Assembly: GCF_000963885.1 (NCBI RefSeq)
Contig: NZ_BALE01000017.1
Coordinates: 1-64,000 of the forward strand
DNA: 64,000 bases
Reading direction: 5' to 3'
DNA from: Tanticharoenia sakaeratensis NBRC 103193
GTDB lineage: Bacteria > Pseudomonadota > Alphaproteobacteria > Acetobacterales > Acetobacteraceae
Part shown: piece after piece, positions 9,657 to 17,297 of the stretch
How positions within the stretch are numbered: the first letter of the stretch is position 1
Layout: each line of letters opens with the position of its first letter
Made by a program: the position numbers and the translations under genes
The notes under the pieces: model-generated
Databases searched by the model: none
What the model saw: only the letters and a program-made list of their open reading frames with translations
Told to the model about the DNA's origin: nothing

Positions 9657-10918
9657 GCGATGGCCCATTCGCCGCGGCGCATCAGCGGCGTGCGGCTGCC
9701 GTCCGGTGCAATGCCGTCCACATCGATCTCGGCCGAGCCGATCATCCAGTCGATATGGATCAGGCTGTCATTGGCGCCGCGCTCGGCGAGGGCGGCGGCG
9801 TCGAGGCCGTCGGTGTCGCGCAGGCACTTCGTATAAGCCTGCCCCAACGCAATGTGGCTTGCGGCATTTTCGTCGAAGAGCGTGTTGCGGAACAGCACGC
9901 CGGTCTGGGAAATCGGGGAGGAATGCGGCACGAGCGCCACCTCGCCCAGACGGGCTGCACCTTCGTCAGTCTCGAGAATACGCTTGAGCACGGCTTCACC
10001 GCTGCTGGCGCTTGCTTCCACGATCCGGCCGCCCTCGAACATCACGGCGATGTCGTCGATCAGTGTGCCCTGATGGAACAAGGGCTTGGTGCTGCGCACG
10101 CGGCCCGAGACACGGGCGCGATGAGGCGTGGTGAAGACTTCCTCGGTCGGGATGTTCGGGTTGCAGGTAATGCCATTTCCGGCAGCTTCCGACCCGCCTG
10201 CCCAGACGTGGCCATCTGCCAGTCCGACCACGAGATCGGTGCCGGGGCCCGTGAAATGCAGGCTCTCGAACTGTCGTTCGTTCAGATAGGCGGCGCGCGC
10301 GTGCAGGCGCGCATTATGTGCGGCCCAGTCGGCAACCGGATCGGCCACGTCGACGCGGGACGCATGGAAAATGGCGTCCCACAGCTTGGCGACGGCTGCA
10401 GTTTCATCGAGATCCGGGAAAACCTGCCGTGCCCACGCAGGCGTCGCGCAGGCCACGATGTTCCAGTTCACGGCGAAGCTCGTGATCAGTTCCATCGCCG
10501 GACGATTGACCTTCGAAGCCGCACGGCTGGCGCGCGCGACCCGTTCCGGATCCTGGCCCGCGAGCAGCGTCGGATCGGCACCCGTGATCGCCATGCGCGC
10601 AGCACCGCTCCGGAAGGCGGCCGCCATCCCTTCGGCGAGCCAGCCGGCCGCGGTGTCGAAAGCCGCATCTGGCGCGTGCTGGAAGCGCATCAGGGTCGTC
10701 GCGTCGTCCGAATAGAACGTCGTTACCAGAGAAGCGCCGGCCTTGTAGGCGTGTTCCGTGATGCACCGGACGAGCGGCACGGCGGCGAGGGGGGCCGTGA
10801 TGACGAGTTCCTGGCCTTCCGCAAGGTTGAGGCCCGTCCGGACAGCGACTTCGCCGAGCTTGTCGAGCAGTACCGGATCGACCGGGTCCGCAATCTGCAT
10901 GTCGGAATTTCCGGGCAT
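9653..10918 (-). CDS. Aminopeptidase of the M29 (AmpS/PepS) family
   Basis: Cytoplasmic metal-dependent aminopeptidase, 421 aa. Candidate metal ligands match the family blocks: Glu in NIPTEEVFTTP, Glu in ARLGEVALVP, His in FDENAASHIALGQAY, and His/Asp in IHIDWMIGS. The N-terminus DPVLLDKLGEVAVRTGLNL is also typical. A GGAGATGACCC ribosome-binding region precedes the ATG. The downstream secreted protein overlaps its stop, so the two form one operon; why an exported protein is coupled to it is unclear. Confidence 0.9.
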   Translation of the reverse strand: MPGNSDMQIADPVDPVLLDKLGEVAVRTGLNLAEGQELVITAPLAAVPLVRCITEHAYKAGASLVTTFYSDDATTLMRFQHAPDAAFDTAAGWLAEGMAAAFRSGAARMAITGADPTLLAGQDPERVARASRAASKVNRPAMELITSFAVNWNIVACATPAWARQVFPDLDETAAVAKLWDAIFHASRVDVADPVADWAAHNARLHARAAYLNERQFESLHFTGPGTDLVVGLADGHVWAGGSEAAGNGITCNPNIPTEEVFTTPHRARVSGRVRSTKPLFHQGTLIDDIAVMFEGGRIVEASASSGEAVLKRILETDEGAARLGEVALVPHSSPISQTGVLFRNTLFDENAASHIALGQAYTKCLRDTDGLDAAALAERGANDSLIHIDWMIGSAEIDVDGIAPDGSRTPLMRRGEWAIA

Positions 10919-11141
10919 GGGTCATCTCCTTCAAAACAATGGACAGGATCGTGGGACGTTGCCCGGTGGCGCGCAAGATGGAACACCTGCCTGCACGGGA
11001 GGTTCGCATCCGTGGCAGGGGCAGCGACGTCAAAAGAGTGCGGCCAAGAGGCCCGAATTGGAGCATATCTTGCCGGCGGATCGGGGCACGCGCTTTGACG
11101 GAAGGATATTCTGATGCTCGGAGATGCCTTGGAAGGGCGCG

Positions 11142-11660
11142 ATGGATGACGCCGATACCCTGATCGTCCGCCGACTGCGTGCAGATGACGCCCACGCCGT
11201 GATCACAGCCGCAGTAGCGTCGCGCGCATCGCTCGGTCTCTGGGCGCGGCCGCCTGAAGACTTTGATGCATTTCGGCAATGGTTTGCGGCGCAGGACGGG
11301 CCGCGTGCGTGCCCGATGATCGCGACGCTTGGCGATGGCACGGTCGTCGGCTGCATCACGATCAGCGAAATCGTGCGTGGAAGCTTCGAGAGCGCCTATC
11401 TCGGCTATTGGGGACATACGCCTGCGCTCGGCCGTGGACTGATGACCAGAGCAGTGTCCCACGTGCTGGCTGAGGCCTTCGGGCCGATGGGTCTGCATAG
11501 GCTGGAAGCCAACATTCAGCCTGAAAACCTGCGGTCGATCGCTCTGGTGCGCAGAGTCGGATTCGTGCGCGAAGGCTACTCGGCGCGTTATCTCAGGGTC
11601 GATGGTGTCTGGCGGGACCATGAACGCTGGGCGATTCTGAGCGATATGCCTCGACGATGA
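11142..11660 (+). CDS. GNAT-family N-acetyltransferase (RimJ/RimL-like)
   Basis: 172 residues. The acetyl-CoA region GYWGHTPALGRGLMTRAVSHVL and the following LHRLEANIQPENLRSIALVRRVGF are those of RimJ/RimL-type acetyltransferases, which acetylate protein N-termini or small amines. The substrate cannot be read. The start at 11142 has GGAAGG six bases upstream; the earlier ATG 11124 lacks good spacing. Its stop overlaps the start of the next gene (ATGA), so both belong to one transcript. Confidence 0.85.
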   Translation: MDDADTLIVRRLRADDAHAVITAAVASRASLGLWARPPEDFDAFRQWFAAQDGPRACPMIATLGDGTVVGCITISEIVRGSFESAYLGYWGHTPALGRGLMTRAVSHVLAEAFGPMGLHRLEANIQPENLRSIALVRRVGFVREGYSARYLRVDGVWRDHERWAILSDMPRR

Positions 11661-12538
11661 CACGATCTGGAAGGAAACGGGTCGTGGACAATGGCGAAAC
11701 CCGGAGGGCCCGGAAGAACGGCATGATCACCTCGCTGATGACTCCGGGGCTGCACACATTCTCTGATGACGGTCAGGTCGCACAGACCGCGTATTCCGCG
11801 GCTGTCGTCATGCCGAGCGTCCTGCGGCCGAGCATCGGTCACGCCCTGCAGTCGGTTTTCCGACAACGCGACACGGGTCCTGTTCATATCCTGATCGGTG
11901 TGGATTGCAGCGCAGCTTCGGCCGATGCGCTGGACACGATCCGCGCGGCCTGCGCGTTGCGACCGTCGGGATGGGTCGTGCAGGTATTGTGGCCGGGTTA
12001 TTCGACGTCGGAGCGGCACGGTGGCCTGGGTCGGGCCTGCGACGGGGGTGTCCTGCGCTGTGTGCTGTCCCATCTCGCCAATGCCGCGCACGTTGCCTAC
12101 CTCGATGACGATAACTGGTGGGACCCGCGCCATCTCGCCAGTCTGCTTACCGCCTGCGAAGGGCACGACTGAGCATTTTCAGGGCGCTGGTTCGTCCATC
12201 CGACGACGATGCGGCCCGCTGCAGTGGATGTCTGGGAATCGGTCGGCGAGGGAGGGATGTTCGCTCAGAAATTCGGGGGCTTCGTCGATCCGAATTGCCT
12301 GATGATCGACAAGCGCCGCTGTGAGGCGGCCCTGGCATGCTGGAACATGCCGCTCGACAACGACGCGACACAGATGACGGCCGATCGTCGCGTCTATGCG
12401 CAGCTTCGAACCCAGCCGGGACGCGGCACGAATCTCGCAACTTCGTATTACGTCGCAGGGGCGTCCGACATTCTGGCGCCCGTGCGCGCCGAACTCATGG
12501 GAGAGGCCTGGACCCGGGCCGGGGCGCTGGCCGGATAG
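11657..12538 (+). pseudogene. Glycosyltransferase family 2, interrupted by an in-frame TGA
   Basis: The first part (171 codons) shows the GT-A fold: AAVVMPSVLRPSIGHALQSV, a nucleotide-sugar region and the metal-binding run YLDDDNWWDP. Codon 172 (12170-12172) is TGA. Reading straight on in the same frame gives AFSGRWFVHP and FGGFVDPNCLMIDK up to 12538, so the two halves are one protein of about 293 residues. By context the stop replaces a Trp codon (HD-W-AFS), a TGG to TGA change. It overlaps the GNAT gene by ATGA. It is either a recent pseudogene or a sequence error. Confidence 0.82.
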
Positions 12539-12556
12539 GCCAGCGCGATCGCCGGT

Positions 12557-12826
12557 TCAGAATTCGCGACGGGGACGGCGCGGGCCCTGGGGGCGCGGCT
12601 GGCGGGTTGCGGCTTCCGCCGCACGCGCCTCGTCCTTGCGCGCAGCCGTGCGGAGTTCCTGCTCGAGCGTCACGATTCGGTTGCGGATGCTCTCACGCAG
12701 CGATGGCGACGTGTGAGACTTCATGGACGCGAGCGTTTCCTTGAGGTCGCGAAGCTGCTTCTGCTTCTCCGCCGTATTGCGGCGGATGGGCTGGTTGTCG
12801 GAGAACTGGCCGTGATAGGCGCGCAT
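12557..12826 (-). CDS. Small basic coiled-coil hypothetical protein, 89 aa
   Basis: Starts MRAYHGQFSDNQPIRRNTAE, continues as a charged helix with heptad-like Leu spacing (KQLRDLKETLASMK and RNRIVTLEQELRTAARK) and ends in an Arg/Pro-rich tail. No family was recognised. The frame continues upstream to 12898, but that extension runs through the strong hairpin at 12858-12891, so the ATG at 12826 is preferred. It ends convergently 18 bases from the broken glycosyltransferase. Confidence 0.6.
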   Translation of the reverse strand: MRAYHGQFSDNQPIRRNTAEKQKQLRDLKETLASMKSHTSPSLRESIRNRIVTLEQELRTAARKDEARAAEAATRQPRPQGPRRPRREF

Positions 12827-12857
12827 GGGCGAAATCCATTCTTCGGGTACATGACAA

Positions 12858-12891
12858 GACGGCGCCCCCTGCGCGTCGTGGGGGCGCCGTC
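12858..12891 (-). terminator. Strong hairpin between the MRJP-like gene and the small coiled-coil gene
   Basis: A perfect 12-bp inverted repeat (GACGGCGCCCCC / GGGGGCGCCGTC) with a 10-base loop. On the minus strand it lies 49 bases after the MRJP-like stop and is followed by TTGT rather than a long T run, so it may terminate weakly or protect the mRNA 3' end. Confidence 0.65.
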
Positions 12892-12939
12892 TGAACATCC
12901 ATCAGGATAAGGGCAAAACTTTGCCTCGCAAGCCCGATG

Positions 12940-14148
12940 CTACAGGTCCTGACCGCCGCTCGGGTCTGCATTGTAACCGGCGGGATGCTCGATCGGAAAA
13001 CGGATGAGCTGGTAGGGCGGCACGCGCATGTCATGCTTGTCGTTGAACGACGCCAGCCGGTTCCACTGGCCCAGCGTGCAGTAGATGTAGTCGTCCGTTG
13101 CACAGATTCCGTCCGGCGAGAGGATGCGCGGATCGCGCACCATCAGTTCGAAACTGCCGTCCGGATCGCGGCGCAGGATGCAGTCGTGCTCGTAGTTGGT
13201 GGTGTAGAGCCGCCCGTGCCGATCGAAGCACAGTCCGTCCGCCGTGCCTTTCTCGCCTTCATACCTGACTGCCTCGGCCAGCTTCTCTTCCGGAGTGTCC
13301 TGATCAGCGAGCAGATCGACCGGCAGCGAGTAGAGTTTGCGGCTGGTCAGCGGCGCATAGAACAGACGCGTCTCATCCGGGGTGATGGCGATGCCGTCGA
13401 TGCCGCCCGACACCATCTGCGGGTGATGCGGGATGTAACGGCGCGGGACGCCCTCGATGATGGCCATGAAGCCCTCTTCCGGAAGGGCGGACGGATGCGT
13501 CGTCAGCACCCGTCGCTGACGGCCGGTCGCAACGTCGACGATCACGAGGCCGGGTTGCGTCCCGAAGGACGAATCGGTGACGAAGACCGTGCCCTGCGCG
13601 CCATGCTTCAACGTGACGCGAAGATCGTTCATGTGGCTGTCCGGCAGCATCACCGGCGTTTTCAGAACGATCTTGTGGACGATCTGGTCCGTCTTCGGAT
13701 CAATGCAGATGATTTTCGCAGCACCGGCGGGGATGGAATGGCCGGCGAGCTTGCCGTCATCGATCGCCCAGAGCCGGCCTTGCGAATCGCGCGTCATGCC
13801 GTGGATCGACATCAGGCGATCGGCCGGCGCACGCCCGGACGGCATGCTGAGATCGGCGCTGGGATAGGGGACGACCTTGCCGCCCTTCAGCTCGCCGAGC
13901 GTTGCGCCGGGATGATTGACCGCATGGCGGGGGAAACCCACGAACGTGCGGCCATCCGGCATGACGACGATGCCCGAGGGACCGGGACCGAAGAACTGCG
14001 CGACGACTTCGAACGGGCCGCTGGGCTCGGTGCCGTTGTCGGCGTTGCCTTCAGCCCGGGCCGGGGTCACGCCGCCGCCCCCCAGGGCGGCACCGAGAGC
14101 GGCAGTTGTGGCGAGCGGTGTGGCGTGAAGGAACGCGCGTCGTTTCAA
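12940..14148 (-). CDS. Exported beta-propeller protein of the MRJP/SMP-30-like group
   Basis: 402 residues. The N-terminus MKRRAFLHATPLATTAALGA has two Arg followed by a hydrophobic stretch and ARA, suggesting Tat or Sec export to the periplasm. The body has propeller-type repeats (GRTFVGFPR, GRLWAIDDG, GTVFVTDSSFG, GLVIVDVATGRQRR, DGIAITPDETRLFY, GRLYTTNYEHD). The VTDSSFGTQPGLVIVD block resembles major royal jelly/yellow proteins. Related proteins bind or hydrolyse small lactones or amines; no activity can be assigned here. The start is TTG 14148 with GAGG upstream. Confidence 0.78.
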   Translation of the reverse strand: MKRRAFLHATPLATTAALGAALGGGGVTPARAEGNADNGTEPSGPFEVVAQFFGPGPSGIVVMPDGRTFVGFPRHAVNHPGATLGELKGGKVVPYPSADLSMPSGRAPADRLMSIHGMTRDSQGRLWAIDDGKLAGHSIPAGAAKIICIDPKTDQIVHKIVLKTPVMLPDSHMNDLRVTLKHGAQGTVFVTDSSFGTQPGLVIVDVATGRQRRVLTTHPSALPEEGFMAIIEGVPRRYIPHHPQMVSGGIDGIAITPDETRLFYAPLTSRKLYSLPVDLLADQDTPEEKLAEAVRYEGEKGTADGLCFDRHGRLYTTNYEHDCILRRDPDGSFELMVRDPRILSPDGICATDDYIYCTLGQWNRLASFNDKHDMRVPPYQLIRFPIEHPAGYNADPSGGQDL

Positions 14149-14235
14149 GGCCGGACCTCATCGTGCAGGAGCATCGCGTGTCAAACTGCGACAACCGGGT
14201 GCGGGATCGCAACACTCACCGGATCGTGAGGAAGC

Positions 14236-15297
14236 CTACCGTCCGAGTATCGTGCGCAGTGTCGTCAACAGACGGTCGCACTCCGCATCGGTTCCAACCG
14301 TGATCCGCAGGAAATCCGCGATGCGCGGATGACGCAGATGCCGCACGATGATCGCCTGTTCGCGCAGTGCGGCGGCGAGATCGGCGGCCGGGCGATCGGG
14401 ATGGTGCGTCAGGATGAAGTTCGTGGCGGACGGCAGCGTCTCGAAGTCAAGTTCCGCAAGGCCCGCGACCAGTTGCTCCCGGCTCGCGATGACCCGCGCC
14501 GTCGTCTGCTGCAGCCATGCCTCGTCCTCGATCGCGGCGATGGCGCCGACCTGCGCCAGGCGGTCCAGCGGGTAGGAGTTGAAACTGTCCTTCACGCGGG
14601 TCAGACCGTCGATCAGATCCGGATGTCCGATGGCGAACCCGACCCTCAGGCCCGCAAGGGCACGGGACTTGGACAGCGTCTGGACCACGAGAAGATTGTC
14701 ATGATCACGTACCAGCGGAATCGCCGAGGTGCCGCCGAAATCCACATACGCTTCGTCCACGATCACGGTGCAGTCGGGATGACGGGTGACGAGAGCCCGG
14801 ATCGCATCGAGGGACAGGGGAATGCCCGTGGGTGCGTTTGGATTGGCAATGACGATCCCTCCGCAGGGCCCGGTGTAGTCGGCAACATCGATGCACAAAT
14901 CCGGCGTCAGCGGAACCTCGCGCGTCTCGAGGCCGAACAATCCGGCATACACCGGATAGAAGCTGTAACTGACGTCCGGATACAGGACGGGGGCGTCGTC
15001 ACGGATCAGCGCCCGAAACGCGTGGGCCAGCACCTCGTCCGATCCGTTGCCGACAAACACATGTGCCGGCGAGACATCGTGGTGGCGCCCTATCGTTTCG
15101 CGCAGCGCAAGGGCCGTCGGATCGGGATAGAGTCGCAGCGTGTCGCCGGTCTCGGCGCGGATGGCCTCCAGCACACGGGGGCTGGGGCCGTAAGGAAGCT
15201 CGTTCGTGTTGAGCTTGATCAGGCCCGACATGCGCGGCTGCTCGCCTGGGACGTAAGGCGAAAGGCCGTGAACGCGGGCATTCCAGAACCGGCTCAT
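14236..15297 (-). CDS. hisC: Histidinol-phosphate aminotransferase
   Basis: PLP-dependent class I/II aminotransferase of histidine biosynthesis, 353 aa. Visible family features: [14 protein letters not shown] at the N-terminus, [26 protein letters not shown], and the PLP lysine K210 in [16 protein letters not shown]. The start overlaps the stop of the upstream ankyrin gene by ATGA, so it is the last gene of a three-gene minus-strand unit. The same enzyme family can act on aromatic amino acids; the HisC call rests on overall pattern. Confidence 0.92.
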   Translation of the reverse strand: MSRFWNARVHGLSPYVPGEQPRMSGLIKLNTNELPYGPSPRVLEAIRAETGDTLRLYPDPTALALRETIGRHHDVSPAHVFVGNGSDEVLAHAFRALIRDDAPVLYPDVSYSFYPVYAGLFGLETREVPLTPDLCIDVADYTGPCGGIVIANPNAPTGIPLSLDAIRALVTRHPDCTVIVDEAYVDFGGTSAIPLVRDHDNLLVVQTLSKSRALAGLRVGFAIGHPDLIDGLTRVKDSFNSYPLDRLAQVGAIAAIEDEAWLQQTTARVIASREQLVAGLAELDFETLPSATNFILTHHPDRPAADLAAALREQAIIVRHLRHPRIADFLRITVGTDAECDRLLTTLRTILGR

Positions 15298-15788
15298 GGA
15301 AAGAGATCTGCCCGGTCCTGACGGGCAGCCAGGATGCGCGGGCTGGCACCCTCACCGTCAGTTGCGTCCGGATCGGCACCGGCTTCCAGCAGCAGACGTG
15401 CCATGTCATCGCGGCCGAACATGATTGCGAACAGCAGCGGCGTGCGACCGACTGTGTTGCGGGCATCGACCGTGGCGCCATGGCTGACAAGCAGGCGTGC
15501 CATGGACGGATCCCCCTTGAAGGCGACGCCGGCCAGCGCGGTCGCACCCTTGGCGTCCCTCTGGTCGGGGTCGGCGCCGCGCGTGAGCAGGAGCTCGGCC
15601 GCTTCGTGACGGCCGTTATAGGTGGCCACGATCAGGGCGGTGTAGCCGCGGCTGTCCTGCGCGTCGATGGCCATGCCGGCGTCGATGAACTCGGTCAGGA
15701 GCGGAAGGTCGCCCTCTCGCGCGGCATCGATGAACAGCGCTGTGATCTGCTCGGGCGTGTAGGTGGGGGTTGGGTCAGGGGGGCTCAT
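15294..15788 (-). CDS. Ankyrin-repeat protein
   Basis: 164 residues, almost wholly ankyrin repeats: [81 protein letters not shown], and a degraded last copy. There is no signal peptide, so it is presumably cytosolic and binds a protein partner. It is translationally coupled on both sides, to the upstream MBL gene and to hisC (ATGA overlaps). The ORF extends upstream to 16118 but that is MBL coding sequence read in another frame. Confidence 0.9.
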   Translation of the reverse strand: MSPPDPTPTYTPEQITALFIDAAREGDLPLLTEFIDAGMAIDAQDSRGYTALIVATYNGRHEAAELLLTRGADPDQRDAKGATALAGVAFKGDPSMARLLVSHGATVDARNTVGRTPLLFAIMFGRDDMARLLLEAGADPDATDGEGASPRILAARQDRADLFP

Positions 15789-16840
15789 GACGCATCCGGG
15801 GGTTGCAAGGGGTTCGTGTGCGAAGTCGGCAGCACCGTGACATCGCCGAGGCCAAGGGTAAAGCAACGGCCATGGGGCAGCCCCCTGGCTTCGGCGGCCA
15901 TCGCGAATCGCACGGGCGGTTCGCCGATCGGTTCGTCGGTCAGGCGGAAAGTCCCGAAATGCATGCCGATTGCATGAACGGCGTCGAGTTCGATGCAGGC
16001 TTCGACCGCTTCCTCGGGGTTCATGTGGACACGGCGCATGATCGTCCGTGGCTCGTAGGCGCCGATCGGCAGCAATGCGATGTCCGGAGCGCCGAGCTTT
16101 GCGCGGATCGCGGACCAATGGGTGCCGTGACCGCTGTCGCCTGCGAAGAACACGCGAGTGGGCGAGGGCTCGTTCGCGTTTTCCGTCTCGATCATGAATC
16201 CGCCCCAGAGCCGCCTGTTGCGATCAAACGGTGTCCGGGCCGATCCGTGACGGGCTGGTGTCACGGTGATGCGCGTGCCGCAAGGCAGGCGTACGTTTTC
16301 CCACCAGTCCCGCTCGACCACCTGCGCCAGTCCCGCTTTGCGCAGCAGCGCGCCATTGCCGAGCGGCGTGATTGCGACCGGATCGTCCCGCTGCGCGATG
16401 CTCCGCAGGCTCTGCAGGTCCAGATGGTCGTAATGACAGTGGGACACCAGGACGACATCGATGCGCGGCAGTGCCGACAGGGGGCGGCCTGGCGGCACAA
16501 CGCGTCTGGGCCCCCGGTTGCGAAAGGGAGAGCACCGTTCCGAAAATACCGGATCGGTCAGGATCGTGAGAGGAGGGCGGCCGATTCGACCAATTCTCAA
16601 CAGGAAGGCGGCATGCCCGAGAAAGGTGATGGCCACTGTCCCTGGGGGCGGAGAGGCCTTCGGGTCACCAGCGGGGGTATGAGTCGGAAGATGATCGGGC
16701 CATTTGCCGATCCGGTCGCGCTGCCAGCGCCAGATCGTGCCGAAGCCGTGTGGATGGGGCAGGGGCTCGCCGGAGCGGCGAAAGGAAATCGGATTGAAGA
16801 AGCGGCGGCCATCGAAATGATCGGGATTCAGCGGGGGCAA
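15785..16840 (-). CDS. Metallo-beta-lactamase-fold hydrolase (NAPE-PLD/UlaG-like)
   Basis: About 351 residues. The binuclear zinc motif HCHYDHLD follows IDVVLVS, with further ligands in FFAGDSGHG and AIGMHFGTF. The HFDGRRFFNP start and KWPDHLPTH block are typical of the RomA/NAPE-PLD-like branch, often annotated as phospholipase-D-type hydrolases. The start is uncertain. TTG 16840 is preferred: AAAGGA lies six bases upstream and the product begins just before HFDGRRFFNP. An upstream TTG (16942) would add 34 unconserved residues. First gene of the MBL-ankyrin-hisC unit. Confidence 0.86.
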   Translation of the reverse strand: MPPLNPDHFDGRRFFNPISFRRSGEPLPHPHGFGTIWRWQRDRIGKWPDHLPTHTPAGDPKASPPPGTVAITFLGHAAFLLRIGRIGRPPLTILTDPVFSERCSPFRNRGPRRVVPPGRPLSALPRIDVVLVSHCHYDHLDLQSLRSIAQRDDPVAITPLGNGALLRKAGLAQVVERDWWENVRLPCGTRITVTPARHGSARTPFDRNRRLWGGFMIETENANEPSPTRVFFAGDSGHGTHWSAIRAKLGAPDIALLPIGAYEPRTIMRRVHMNPEEAVEACIELDAVHAIGMHFGTFRLTDEPIGEPPVRFAMAAEARGLPHGRCFTLGLGDVTVLPTSHTNPLQPPDAS

Positions 16841-17297
16841 CGAAGATCCTTTCGCAGCAAGCCGGACGGAAAATCCGACCGTTCTGTCATATCGTCTAGG
16901 GGACGCGGCACCGTCGGGAAAGAGGCGGGGAACCGGCCGCAAACGACGTGTTTCGGCATAGAAACGGACCTGTCGGCCAGTCGAGGAGTCGTGATGTCAT
17001 TCGGTCTGGCATGTGACGAACGATGAGCGCTTTATGGCGCCGCGATGTCGAGCCGTTGTCCTGGCCGCGTTGCCGCGATCGACGCCTCTTTGTGTCGTGC
17101 GTTGCATGTTCCGACGAGCGCTCCGGGGTTGTTCCCCTGTGGGTGCTTGCGGCCCCTGCGAGGGGCATGTGAATGTCGCGCCGAGCGAAAGGCCCGATCT
17201 CCCGGCGGTGCGCGCTTAGGCGCCAGCGGGGGATCGTCGGGCCGCGATCGGGTCCGGGGATCTGATCGGCGCAGACATTTCGGAGGATTGATTTCTA
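16841..17297. other. Intergenic region between the MBL gene and tkt, partly structured
   Basis: No convincing protein gene. It must hold divergent promoters for the MBL unit (minus) and tkt (plus). A GGAGG-type ribosome-binding site (CGGAGGATTGATTTCTA) lies just before the tkt ATG. The stretch 17116-17240 is rich in inverted repeats and is listed separately. Confidence 0.6.
17117..17166 (+). ncRNA. Candidate structured RNA upstream of tkt
   Basis: Two adjacent stem-loops are visible. The first pairs GGGG with CCCC around TTGTT and extends with AGCGCT against GGTGCT (wobbles allowed). The second is a perfect GCCCCT-GCG-AGGGGC hairpin at 17152-17166. Further GC-rich complementary pieces lie to 17240. 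No T run follows, so it is not a plain terminator. In other alphaproteobacteria 6S RNA often lies in the zapA/tkt neighbourhood, so a 6S-like RNA or a tkt leader is possible. The strand is assumed. Confidence 0.22.

Noticed and set aside
12170-12172. TGA read as Trp or selenocysteine in the glycosyltransferase
   Set aside because: TGA ends many neighbouring genes, including all ATGA overlaps, and no selenocysteine element is visible; a plain nonsense mutation is simpler.
12827-12898. Longer start for the small coiled-coil gene
   Set aside because: The extension would be translated from the 12-bp hairpin, and has no ribosome-binding site.
14329-16118. Plus-strand 330-codon frame and a long minus frame crossing hisC, the ankyrin gene and the MBL gene
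   Set aside because: hisC, ankyrin and MBL motifs explain the sequence. The long frame beyond 15788 is MBL coding DNA in a different frame.
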